NCBI RefSeq assembly: GCF_029168945.1
Contig: NC_083607.1
Coordinates: 38,983,257-39,047,256, forward strand
Source of the DNA: Cannabis sativa
Taxonomy: Eukaryota > Streptophyta > Magnoliopsida > Rosales > Cannabaceae
Direction: 5' to 3'
Length of the DNA stretch: 64,000 bases
Below are positions 46,499 through 57,032 of this stretch, in pieces. Within the stretch, counting starts at the first letter, position 1. Each line of letters opens with the position of its first letter. The translations under genes were made by a program, and so were the position numbers. The notes under the pieces were generated by a model. The model did not search any database, was not told the origin of the DNA, and saw only the letters and a program-made list of their open reading frames with translations.

Positions 46499-47128
46499 TG
46501 TTTACGCAGATTTTTGTTAACTAAAATTGAGCCTCACAGTGATAATTTCACACAGAAAAAATGAAAGCAGTAAAATAAGAAAAGTAAATCACAAGGGATT
46601 TTTTTACGTGGTTTTGTGGTTAAAATTCTGCATAGTCCACGAGTAAATCTTATTATATTTCTGATAGTTTTCTCAGGGCCCCTTTTTTCGTATGATCTTT
46701 CATCCCTCTTTGGATCTTACACGCTACTATTTATATTCACATAGTAGGCAGTTAATTACAAAGTTGACTGTACAACGACTATCCCCAAAAATTATGGGGT
46801 TTGATTACATATCACATAGTGTAAATGCGGTTATTATTTGAAAATCATATAGCTGTGATTTTCCCGCTTTTATTGGGTCAAAATGATCGTGTATTTAAAC
46901 ACGTCTTTAATTGTTGTGTTCTGCACTACAACAAAAAGGACTTTTTATCCCACTTTTTACATTGGAAAAAATAAAAAGTGGGATAAAAACTTTTGATCCC
47001 ACTTTTACATTTGGAACCTTAAATAAAAGATAGGAACAAGGGCCTTGTTTGGCAATCGCACAAAAAAAGATGTTGGAAAGGAAATTTTTATGCATTTGCC
47101 AAACGCAACCTTAGCATTTTAAGTGAGA

Positions 47129-47169
47129 CTTTTTATCCCGGTTTTTATGTAAAAACCGGGATAAAAAGT
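47129..47169. repeat. near-perfect palindrome in the CACTA subterminal region
   Basis: ACTTTTTATCCCGGTTTTTA and its inverted copy face each other around a short centre. A cluster of further such units lies at 47825-48000. Confidence 0.9.
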
Positions 47170-47416
47170 CCCACCCTATTTTTTTTTATAGCTGCACATA
47201 TATAAAGAACATTTAGGTTTAGGGTTTCATTATATGTTCTCTTCCGCCGCTCTCTCTCTCTTTTTCCAGCTTGTAAGCCCCTCTCTCTCTCACTCCATGT
47301 TCTTTCTCTGCTACTCTCTCTCCTTTCCATGCTCTCTCTTCCTTCGTTCTCTCTCTCTCCATGTTCTCTCTTCCGCTGCATGAAGGACCAGCTCGTCCAG
47401 CCGCCTTTCTCCAGCC

Positions 47417-47658
47417 ATGGAAGACCCAATAGAGGGCAAATCTGAGCCCCATACCCTCCAACACCTTCAGGTATTTTTTTTTATCTTGTTCTTTTTTTTT
47501 TTTTGCTAAAACTCTGATTCTCGATCATTATTCTAAATCTCTCTCTTTCTTTTTTTTCTTAGGTTGATAGAGTTGATCTGTGGCCATTCGTCGGTCACAG
47601 TGCTTCTAGGTTCATGGCGTTTCGTGGTGCACGAAGCTTCGTCATTGGTGGTCCTTGA
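47417..47658 (+). CDS. small two-exon ORF inside the CACTA element, possibly captured
   Basis: An ATG in a good context (CCAGCCATGG) opens MEDPIEGKSEPHTLQHLQ at 47417-47470. It is followed by GTATTT, a T-rich stretch and TTTTTTCTTAG at 47562, then VDRVDLWPFVGHSASR, FMAFRGARSFVIGGP and TGA at 47656-47658. Joined, it is 49 residues. A CT-rich leader (47227-47370) precedes it. CACTA elements often carry pieces of host genes. I do not recognise the protein, and it may be a chance frame in the less AT-rich middle. Confidence 0.3.
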
Positions 47659-47663
47659 TGAGT

Positions 47664-47695
<32 letters not shown>

Positions 47696-48656
47696 TGTTG
47701 TGAACCCTTGATGGTGTATTAATATGTATATTTTGGTATAAATTTTTGGAATCTAATTACAAAAACTGTTTCAAGGAACTGATATATATTTTTTTGATTT
47801 ATTTTATTTATTTTATTTTTTACTTTTAATCCCGGTTATTTCATAAAAACTGGGATAAAAAGTCCCCCTTTTATCCCGGTTTTTATGAAATAACCGGGAT
47901 AAAAAGTCCCCCTTTTATCCCAGTTTTTTAAAAACTTTTTATCCCACTCGCATATATCCCGGTTTTCATATTAGCGAAAACCGGGATAAAAGGCCTTAAA
48001 AACCGGGATTAAAAGCCTTTGTTTGTAGTAGTGCTGGGATGTCTCGACAGGAGCTTGGTTTTAGTGACCGTATAGCGAGCTGGAGCCATTTTCCTTATAC
48101 TTTCGAGGTCAACAATGTACGCCTTGTTGCTTCTTTATTCAAAAGCTTATTGCTTCATTTGGGACAATCGCAGTTCTTGTTAACACAGAGTTTCTCGGGG
48201 CTCATTTGAATGATAGCTTCTGACTCGTCAAGATTGTAAGTCTCAGTCAGAAGATGTCTGAAGTTAACTGGGGGAAGTTATAGGAATGAGCCCTCCCATA
48301 GCGAGATGAACACCTCGCTTATTGGGTCTTGAGCTAACCCGACTGTGATACTTAGTTTGTACGTTATATACTAAGTGTTTCCGCAGTCGATATGCGTCGC
48401 TTTCGTCTTCCCACATGTAATGTACTTAATGCCTCGCTCTATGCATTCAATGCCATATGGTTTCTCGTTAATATACTAAGCAACAATTTATATATCGTTT
48501 CTTCGCATAAGACCTCACAGTAAGCAAGTTGCAAATATACTCTGCCACTTATGCAATCAATGAGTTATTCCATTAAAAGTGATTTCGTCGATCCATATTC
48601 TCTTCATCTTGACAAGTGTCCTCCATTGAGATGTTAGCCAAATTTTGGCCGTAACA

Positions 48657-49757
48657 GATTTAAAATTTTGGTTGGTACAGGATTGTACCAATCCGTATTT
48701 TTTTTTTGTGAGTTTTTTGGGAATCGGCGATTTTCGTATTTTGGCCATAACTTTTCACTCGGGTGTCCATTTTAGACATTTCATATACTATTTTTAAGCT
48801 TATGAAGAGCTCTACGGTATGAAACATATATTATAGCCAAAAATATGTATTTTATTTTTGGGTGCTTTTACCATAAGATTCAGTAGAAAATCCTAGGGTA
48901 TTTTATGCAGGTTTTAGATAGTGTTTTGGAATAGAGCCTTATTGATTTACTGTTGTCATGACATAGGACCTGAGATCGTCGAGCATCGTTCCACTCAGGT
49001 CGGCCTGCACACTTAATTTTGGACTTGAGGTAAGAAAAGCTATTTGCACTACTATGCATGTTATGTGAGAAACAATAATTATCATGTGTGGCTCGATTAT
49101 GATCGAGGTAAAGATATGGTCATTACTGTTATTGAGAATGAGCAAAGATACGGTCATTATTGTTATTGTGAATGAGTAATTACTCGCTTGAAACTGCATA
49201 TAGGTTTCTTACTTATCGATTGCTTTATCGGGCAACGATAGTGACATATGTAGCTTGTGGGCAACAAGTGGTAAGGATGCTTTATGAAGCATCAAAGTCG
49301 GCTTGTCTTATAAGACAAATAATTGTTAATGTAATGTCTAAATATGCATTGAATAAATGTTTATATTGGATGATAAGTGTGTGGGTTATGCAATGTTGTG
49401 ATTTCTCATATTATGCATTATTTGTGTTTCAATTGCTTTTCTTCCTAAGTCTTTGTGACTCACGGGTACTTAGTGGTCCAGGTATAGGAAAGGGGAAAGT
49501 CGATCAGCCATGAGTCAAAAGTCTCCGAGCAATATACATATCAAGTGTGGTGTCTCGGCTTCCAGCAGACAGGATCCACCCTTGATCATGTTTTGAAAAT
49601 GTAACCCTCTATTGTAAAAGTGGTTTTGTAATGTGATGCGAAAGCTTTTAAATAGGGGATCCCTAAAAATAGCAGTATTTCGAACAGTAAGACAAGTTTT
49701 AGTTTGATTCCAAAAGTTTTAAATAAATTGCCTTTTATTATATTGTTAATTTATAAT
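48657..49757 (+). mobile_element. chromovirus (Tekay/Del-like) 5' LTR, left part
   Basis: This LTR sequence lies before the gypsy-1 insertion and continues at 57946-58008, where it ends GAGGGTATTACA. The strand is set by the PBS and gag that follow at 58009. The expected TGTAA/TGTCA start is missing, as the left end abuts the gypsy-2 LTR. Typical features are GTGTCCATTTTAGACATTTC near 48760 and TTTGTGACTCACGGGTACTT near 49450. Open frames here are not supported. Confidence 0.68.
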
Positions 49758-50672
49758 TGTTAACGCAGATTTTCGTTAACCAAATTTGAGCCTCACGATT
49801 ATGATTCAACACTGAAATAATAAAACTATAGAAAAATAGAATATGAACACCAGGTTTTTACGTGGTTTTACAGTTAAAATTCTGCATAGTCCACGAGTCA
49901 ATCTTATTCTGATTTCTGGGTCTTTTTCTTTTAGGGCCTCTTGTGTAAGAGTTTTTTCATCCCCCTTTTGATATTGTTTGCCACTATTTATATTTGCATA
50001 GTGACATTTAATTACAAGGCTGACCAAAATGTAATTACATTTATCATCCCTTAAATCGTAAGATCTGATTACACATTACAAAATGTAAACGCGGTGCATG
50101 ATTTTGAAAATCATACAACTGTGATTTTCTCGCTTTTACTGGGTCAGAAATAACGTGTATTAAACACGTCTTTAATTGTTGATTCTGGAGATGTCTCGAT
50201 AGAAACTTGATTGTAGTGATCCCAATGGAGAGCTGAAACCATTTTTCTATTCGAGATCGACAACATACGGCAATCGCAGATAAAAGGAAATCTACTGACT
50301 TGCCAAGGTTGCGAGTCTCGCTTCCGCTAGTTGGATGAAACTATAGGAAGTTTCCTCGTAGCGAGATGGTCGTCTCGCATTCTTGTACTTTCGAGCCGGT
50401 TCCACTTTTATACTTAGTCTGCTTATTTGTGAGCCAAGGTATGTGTTATTCTTCTCTGGTGTCTCGCTATTCTTTTTTAGCCACATATGGTTTCTCGTTA
50501 ATACTCTAAGTACTAGTTCGTACATTGATTCCTTGCCTAAGACTTTACAGTCAGCGGGTTGCAAATATACTCTAGTAGTTACATAATTAATGAGTTATTC
50601 CATAAAAAACAACACCGATTCACATTCCTTTTATCTTGAGACATGTCCTCCAGCCGAATTTCAGGTTTAACA
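49758..50672 (-). mobile_element. gypsy-1 3' LTR
   Basis: A 915-bp LTR from TGTTAACGCAGATTTTCG to CAGGTTTAACA (plus). On the minus strand it is preceded by TTAAGGGGCAAT, the polypurine tract. Confidence 0.92.
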
Positions 50673-50684
50673 ATTGCCCCTTAA
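50673..50684 (-). other. gypsy-1 polypurine tract
   Basis: Read on the minus strand, TTAAGGGGCAAT abuts the 3' LTR. The same sequence adjoins the gypsy-2 3' LTR at 32024. Confidence 0.6.
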
Positions 50685-50836
50685 AAAATTCTTTTTTTAG
50701 TAAAAAGAGCTTTTTAATAATTATGGAGGGAATTTTCGCCAAAGTCCTTTCTTGGAAAGGATGCCTCCTTTGATTCTGCACGATTCCCAGCCGTTAGATT
50801 TCTTAATCTTTGGCTTTCTTGTCACTGAACTTCGTG

Positions 50837-50843
50837 TATAAAA
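50837..50843 (+). promoter_or_regulatory. TATA box of the antisense unit in gypsy-1
   Basis: TATAAAA lies 70 bp upstream of the antisense frame's second ATG (50907). The equivalent position in gypsy-2 keeps TATAAAA (32233-32239) although the surroundings have diverged. Confidence 0.5.
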
Positions 50844-50888
50844 GGACAACTCAAGCTTGTCATTTTTCACAAACCTTCTGGCTCTTTT

Positions 50889-51182
50889 GTGAAATCCATT
50901 TTCAGAATGGATTACTTCCTTCCTGTCAAAATGTCCATTCTAAGTTTAGAAGTTTATCTTTCGAGACTCATAATACCCAGATGCACCAACAAATTTCCAT
51001 TCGTTCCTACAGATTTCAAGCCTCAAATGGAGCCTGAAATGATGGATTGCAAGGCTGAGGAGCTTTTGACCAATCCAAACAAGGGGAACCTCATGACTTG
51101 CCATGACCGATCCTCACAAGTGATCCCTGAGGGTACATATCTTATGAGCGATCTCAAAGATCCTCCTCAAGCTGATGAATAA
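50889..51182 (+). CDS. antisense ORF in the gypsy-1 3' region
   Basis: A plus-strand frame of up to 97 residues, antisense to the element. The likely start is the internal ATG at 50907 (MDYFLPVKMSILSLEVYLSR). The diverged gypsy-2 copy encodes a homologous but stopped peptide (MPHLSLEICSSRF to FKPQI), and CTN and FKPQ are kept. Tat-lineage elements such as Grande are known to carry antisense ORFs between pol and the 3' LTR, so this may be the counterpart. No domain was recognised. The frame spans hydrophobic N-terminal and acidic C-terminal (DLKDPPQADE) parts. Confidence 0.45.
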   Translation: MKSIFRMDYFLPVKMSILSLEVYLSRLIIPRCTNKFPFVPTDFKPQMEPEMMDCKAEELLTNPNKGNLMTCHDRSSQVIPEGTYLMSDLKDPPQADE

Positions 51183-52356
51183 TTCCAAAGGAAGATCGAC
51201 ATGGTTTCAGGTAGATTTGGGGAGGAAGTTGGTGTGGTTTCTATCAGAGTAACCAGCAAACTTAAGGCCCTATCTTGTGCCAGGGGATCTTTGCATCAGC
51301 CTCTCTTCAGTGTTGAGAGATTTCTTGAGGCTGGGAAATTGATCTCGGCTTCAGGAAATGGGATCTTCTGATGATGAGGGGAATGAGGCCTGTGCAGAGA
51401 CCATGGCTCTCTACGTGTAGCCGATTTTTCTTAAGTTATGTGTAGACGGTCTTTTTCAAGCTATATGAAGACGGTCTTTCTCGAGTTCATCGTCTTCCCT
51501 TCTCATCATAAGCTTAGGAGAATGACTTAATGGTTTGCCCCTTGTGGCATTTTTGTAAAGACAAGTATGTAACCAGTCTTATGTTTTTCTTATCTTAAAT
51601 GCCTTGTTTTGTTTTTATTCGAACTTAATACAATTGTATTTACTTGCGTTATTATTCACAATGTAAACAACTATATTTTGATCAAATATACATCACTTTT
51701 GGGTTTGTCCATTGCTCGTAATCTTCTTGCTTAAGTAGTGAGCAGTTGCCAATTCTGCCTCGCAATTGCAGTTATAATCTGCCTTAAGCAAACTTGAATA
51801 TACTTTAAGGATTTTATCACTTTGTATTTTTTTAATTTGCTCGCATGAATAGTTATATTATCTATTCGTTTTCTAGGTTTATGTACTTTATCAAGGCTTC
51901 GTGATGCCTTGTTTAGTACTTTCCTAGCTCGCGAGAACCTTTAGTATTCAGTTTTGTACACGAGATATAACTTTTAATTTTCCACTCTCGTCAGATAGGT
52001 TATAAATTAGAAATTATAGTTGTTTGATCCCTTCTTCGTCAAAATGGTTTGATTAAGGTGTTATAACGATTCGACCCCTTTCTCGTCAAAAAGATTTCGT
52101 CAGGTTGTTATAACGGTTCGACTCCACTTTCGTTAAAGAGGTTTAGTCAAGAACCTTTGAATTTTAAAAAAAAATTGAAATGGCGGGTTTGCATTATACA
52201 ATGTATTTCCACATGAATTCCGATTAGTCATACATAAATGCCCCTTAAGTAATTTTAAAGAATGAGACTTTGCAATTACTTAATATAAATGATTCTCTTT
52301 ATTCATAACTAAAGTTTAAGGCTTACATCAGTAATGTGAGTTACATCATTTATTTA
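51183..52356 (-). mobile_element. gypsy-1 3' region, remainder
   Basis: Non-coding on the element strand. A repeated word group TTCGACCCCTTTCTCGTCAAAAAG recurs near 52020-52140. It aligns with 39199-40335 of gypsy-2. Nothing else is recognised. Confidence 0.65.
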
Positions 52357-53400
52357 TTAATAGTAGGGTCGCAAATGTTCTACGTTCCAGTAGTTTTTTA
52401 TTAGCAGGCTGTCAGGCCAAGCCAATTTATAGACTCTGACTCCAACTACTTCTTCGATAACATATGGACCCTCCCAGTTTGGGTTGAACACTCCTGCTGA
52501 TGCATCTCTCGTATTTGCGAAGACTCGTCTTAACACCAAGTCTCCAAAACTGAACAGTCTTTTCTTGACTCTTTTGTTGAAGTATCTTGTGACTCGGTGT
52601 TGGTATGCAGCGTTGGTGATTTGCGACTCAGTTCGTTTTTCCTCAAGTAGATCCAAGGACAATTTTAAAAGTTCCTAGTTTTCTTCTTCATTATAAAACT
52701 CTCTTTTGTGAGTCGATATATTCACTTCAACAAGTAGCATTGCTTCTGAGCCAAATGCTAGCGAGAAAGGAGTGTGTCCCATGGCAGTTTTCTTGGTAGT
52801 TATGTGGGCCTAGAGCATTTGAGGTAGCTCGTCAACCCATCTGCCTTTGGTAGCGTCTAACTTCTTCTTGATAGTATCCTTTAGGGTCTTATTAACGGTT
52901 TCCACTTCTCCATTTGCCTGAGGCCTGGATATTGGCGAGAAGTTTGCAGGTTATGGATACAAGGGGCTCAGCCTCCGTCCATTTAGAGAAGAAGTCGACT
53001 GCTACCACCGTATACTTAGCTCCTCCTCGCCCAGTGGGCAATGCCCCAATCAGGTTGATCCCCCTTATAGCAAATGGGTAGGGCGAGGTCATCATTCTAA
53101 GTTCGGTTGGCGGTACGCGAGGTATATGTGAAAATCTCTAACATTTATCACATCTCTTGACAAACTCATGTGTGTCCTTATTGATTGTTGTCCAGTAATA
53201 TCCTTGTCTAATGATCTTTTTAGACAGACTTTGCCAACCCGCATGATCCCCGCAGAAGCCTTCATGAATTTCTCTAATGATTTTGTTTGCTTCAACGGGA
53301 AGAACACACCGAAGTAGGGGCATTGAATACCCTCTTCTATATAGTTTGCCTTCGATCATTATGTAACGAGGCACTGCATGCTAAAGTTTTTGCGCCTCGT
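52357..53400 (-). pseudogene. gypsy-1 integrase, core deleted
   Basis: The zinc-binding part is at 53138-53374 (GFCGDHAGWQSLSKKIIRQG, VKRCDKC) and the C-terminal part at 52357-52662 with NWEGPYVIEEVVG and the stop at 52357. Around 52940 the sequence jumps from GGCGAGAAG to TTTGCAGGTTATGG, omitting about 125 bp present in gypsy-2 (about 40923-41050), part of the DDE core. Frameshifts add to this. The integrase cannot be functional. Confidence 0.88.
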
Positions 53401-55300
53401 TTTTGTCATTTGGAAGTTGCCCATCGAGTAAATAGTTAACAATAGGCATCATCCATGTTGGAGAGCTATCTATCATCTCGACGTCTTCTGTTTCACATAT
53501 ACTTGGCTCGCTCAACATACTGAAACCAGATTTAGTTCGTCCAGATCATTTTGCGAGCCAGTTTTGCTAAGGCATCGACGTTGGAGTTTTGTTCTCTCAG
53601 AATTTGTTCGATTTTAATGTAATCAAATCTTTCCAAGTTCTTCCGAACTATCTCCAAATACTTTGCCATTTTCAAGCCTTTGGCCTGGTATCCCCCGAGG
53701 ACCTGGTTTACGATCAGCTGCGAATCACTATGACAGATGAGATTTTTGACTTTTAAGGCCTCTGCTATCTTTAGGCCGGCGATCAAGGCTTCATACTCAG
53801 CATCGTTATTTGTGCCTCAAATTGGAATCTCAGAGCATATTTAAATTTAAAGCCTTCCAGTGATATTTATGTCACCCCTGTACCTGAACTCTGCTCGTTG
53901 GATGCACCATCCACATATAACTTCCAGGTATTCGCATCTCGCTGATCAGATGGGATTTCTTCTGGAGTTATACCTTCTATCAAGAAGTCTGCTAAAGCTT
54001 GACCCTTGATGAATGTTCGAGGATGGTATGTTATGTCGAACTGCCCCAGTTCAATCGACCATTTTATGAATCTTCTAGAAGCATCTAGTTTTGATAAAAC
54101 TTGTCTCAAGGGCTGATCGGTTAACACTTTTATAGGGTGTGCCTAGAAGTATGGCGTAGCTTGTGAGATGCGTGGACTAGGCATAACGCGAGTTTTTCTA
54201 GAGGGGGATGCCTGGATTTTTCCCCTAGTAACCTTTTACATGCATAGTAAATAGGTTACTGGTGCTTACCCTCTTCTCACACTATAGCTGCACTAATTGC
54301 ATCTTTTGAGATGGATAAATAAAGAAATAACGTCTCTCCAGTTATTGGTTTTGCCAAAATTAGAGGCGTTGCGAGATGCCTTTTTATGTTTTGAAAGGCC
54401 TCCTCGCATTCTTTTGTCCACTTGAACTTTTTCTTACCTCGCAATATGTTGAAGAACGGTACATACTTATCAGTTGATTTCAAAATGAATCTGTTAAGTG
54501 CCGCCATTCTTCCTGTCAGGGCCTGTACTTCCTTAGGCTTTGTTGGGGATGGCATGTCTATTAATGCCTTGATTTTTTCAGGATTTGCCTCAATGCCCGT
54601 CGCATTAACTATGAATCCCAAAAATTTTCCCGAGGAGACTCAAAAGGAACATTTTTTCGAGTTTTTATGCTTTTTTAATTTTTAAAAGCATTCCGCGAGG
54701 TCTGAGGTATGATCCTTACTCTTTATCGATTTCACCAACATATCGTCAACATAAACTTCCTTGTTTTCCCCTATTTGATTTGCGAACATTTCATTTACTA
54801 GTCGCTGATATGTTGCACCAGCGTTCTTCAGTCCGAACGACATGACCTTATAACAATAGAGTCCCATGTTGGTTACGAAGCTTGTATATTCTTGATCTGG
54901 GACATACATTAAAATCTCGTTATATCAAGAATATGCATCGATAAAAGACATAAGCTCGTGCCCAACAGTTGCATCCACTAACTGGTCATTCCTGGGAAGT
55001 GGAAAACAGTCTTTCGGGCACGCCTTATTCAGATCAGAGAAATCAATACAAGTTCTCCGAATTCCGTTTGGTTTCGCGATGAGAACAGGATTGGCTATCC
55101 ACGAGGGATAAAATACCTCGCGTATAAAACCGTTGACTAGCAACTTGTCAACTTCCTGTTTTAGTGCCCCTTTCCTCTCGAATTCCAAGGGCATCCTTTT
55201 TTGTCTCTTCGCTAGGTAGTTGGGATTAACATTCAAGTGATGGAAAATAATCTTAGGGTCAATCCCTATCATATCTCCATGACTCCTGGCGAATTGATTC
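53400..55300 (-). pseudogene. gypsy-1 reverse transcriptase and RNase H domains
   Basis: Reverse transcriptase at 54682-55272 (IAKPNGIRRTCIDFSDLNKA, FGLKNAGATYQRLVNEMF, EVYVDDMLVKS); connection and RNase H at 54000-54621 (EANPEKIKALIDMPSPTKP); archaeal-type RNase H at 53540-54000 (WKLYVDGASNEQSSG, ICHSDSQLIVNQVLGGYQ). A stop follows IDAYS near 54925, and other frameshifts occur. The two RNase H domains are the diagnostic trait of the Tat lineage. Confidence 0.9.
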
Positions 55301-56160
55301 TGGTTCGCCTTAAAAAAGCATATTAATTGCTATTTGAGCTGCTCGTCCAGGTTCTTCCCAATCTACACACATTTGGTGGGATTCCCTAGGTCAAGAATAA
55401 CCTCCTCCAATCCTTCAATTGGTTTTAGTAGGTTTCTTTATCTTGAACTCGAGGATCAAGATCTTCATCCTTCTTCTTGTTTTCTCCTGCCACGTAGCCT
55501 TCCTATGCTACAGCTCTATGCGATAACAATAGCGAGCTAGCATCTAGTCGCCACGCACCACCCCCATGCCCTCTGGGGTTTGGAACTTTAAAGACAAGTG
55601 TTTGATTGAGCTGATTGCCCCTAGTCCGATCAGTGCTGGGCGACCCAACAATATGTTGTAGGCCGAGGGCAGGTCGACAACTAAGAAGTCTTGCATAATA
55701 GTAGTAGTTAGAGGTGCCTCGCCTACGGTTAATGCGAGCTCAATTATGCCAAGGATGGCGATGCTAACTCTGGTGAATCCGTAGAGATTCACCATACAAG
55801 GCCTTAACTTGGCCTTTTCGAGCCCCATTTTCTTTAAAGTCTCCTTATAAATGATATTTACCGAGCTCCCATTATCGATTAACACTCTCTTGATCCTCTT
55901 ATTGGCGAGTTGGATGGTTATGACCAGCGAATTGACGTGAGGGTATCTCACGTTCTTCTCGTCTTCCTCTGTGAATGTAATGGGGATCCTCAGTTTTCAC
56001 CTTCTTGGAAGGTTCTGGGGCAAAGACCAACTGCTCGTTCTTTATTTCTTTCACATATCTCTTCTGAGCATTGTTGCTTTCCCCTGCAATACGTGACCCT
56101 CTTGAAATAACTAGGATGCCCTCTCCTTCCACAGGAAGTGGTCGCAACCCCTGGTTGTTT
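55301..56160 (-). pseudogene. gypsy-1 protease region
   Basis: The aspartic protease motif [19 protein letters not shown] near 55840-55890 keeps the canonical D-N-G-S-S. The downstream part [20 protein letters not shown] is also present at 55640-55700. The frame shifts between the protease and the following reverse transcriptase. Confidence 0.85.
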
Positions 56161-56940
56161 GGGTTATTAGGCTGACCGGGCTTGTTATTAGTCACACTTG
56201 CCTCTTCACGCTCTGTTCTTTCCTCCCAAGAGCGATTTGTCATATTTCCCTCATCAGGGTATGCACGAGTCCTCGCTCTATGGGTTTGGGAAGAATGCTG
56301 GTGATTCCTAGTAGGTGGTCTTCGTTCTCCCAGTTGAGTTCCAAGATCCTCCTCATTTTCATGAGGGATTTCTCGTTCATCAGTTTCCGGTTATCTCCTT
56401 TCTGGCTGTTCGTCTTGATTCTCAAGAGGTGTCTCATTTTCCTCGGGTTGTTCTTCCCGGGCCTTTTCCTTTCTCCTGGTTCGTGAGCCACGAGGTCTGC
56501 CTCGTGGTCTTCTCATTCAAGGTTCAGGTTCATTTTGAGCGTTCCTACCCTACGTCGCCCTGGGTGAGGCAGCCTCTCATTCTAACTCAGTGTTTCGACG
56601 CTATGCGTCATCCAAATGGCGTCTATAACGGTGGCTCTCCATTTCATAAGTTCTTTCTCCCACAAATTGGGCACCTCCTTGGTTGAGCACTTCATCCCTC
56701 GCCTCAGGATTCTAGCCATTCCCACGCTGAGTTCTCCTCGAGCGTGTTGTCCGCGTACTAGGACCAATGTCAGGTTGAGTTCTTCAGGGACGTGTGGTCC
56801 GACCACTAGGACCATCATCAGGTTGGGCTCTCTTAGAACGGGTGCTCCTTTTGGACGGCAGATTAGTTGATCATCTAGAGCCCATAGGCTCTTTTCGAAG
56901 ACGACGGTTAGTTTTCTCATGTGGGGTGTAAGTATTCTTG
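56161..56940 (-). pseudogene. gypsy-1 gag, core domain deleted
   Basis: Holds only the N-terminal basic/acidic parts (from about 56920 to 56200). At about 56188 the sequence passes straight from the segment equal to 45648 of gypsy-2 to the one equal to 44300, so some 1.35 kb coding the gag core and the Cys-His motif is missing. The fused frame TNNKPGQPNNPNNQGL leads into the protease. Confidence 0.8.
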
Positions 56941-57032
56941 GGATTTTCAGCCAGAAAGGAGAAGATTTTTCTCTATAAGAAGGGAAGGCTTTTTCTGTGT
57001 TTTTTATACTGTGGCTCTCAAAAGCACCAAAC

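Larger units (their letters stand above)
46924..48033. mobile_element. non-autonomous CACTA (En/Spm) element
   Basis: This 1,110-bp element starts CACTACAACAAAAAGGACTT and ends CCTTTGTTTGTAGTAGTG, with a 3-bp duplication CTG on each side (46921-46923 and 48034-48036). The interrupted LTR reads through in gypsy-1 (TTCTGGAGATGTCTCG), which confirms the insertion. Subterminal regions are packed with inverted TTTTATCCCGGTTTTTAT and AAAACCGGGATAAAA words (47129-47169, 47825-48000), as expected for transposase binding sites. No transposase is present. Its middle carries a possible captured two-exon frame. Confidence 0.93.
31706..48656 (-). mobile_element. gypsy-2, Tat-lineage Ty3/gypsy element with nested insertions
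   Basis: In element order (right to left): 5' LTR 46499-48656 (with a CACTA element inside), gag from 46413, protease, reverse transcriptase, two RNase H domains, integrase ending near 40336, a long 3' region interrupted by LARD-D, and a 3' LTR cut down to 31706-32023. Excluding insertions it closely parallels gypsy-1. The second, archaeal-type RNase H places it in the Tat lineage. Many frameshifts and a truncated 3' LTR make it non-functional. Confidence 0.88.
46499..48656 (-). mobile_element. gypsy-2 5' LTR, enlarged by a CACTA insertion
   Basis: The LTR runs from TGTTTACGCAG (plus) to GGCCGTAACA. Without the 1,110-bp CACTA insertion and its duplication it is about 1,045 bp, similar to the 913-915 bp LTRs of gypsy-1. 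Confidence 0.85.

Noticed and set aside
47145..47464. Glutamate/arginine-rich minus-strand frames in the CACTA element
   Set aside because: Complement of the CT-rich leader; low-complexity artefact.
48557..49513. Small frames in the chromovirus LTR
   Set aside because: They lie in LTR DNA with no matching domain.
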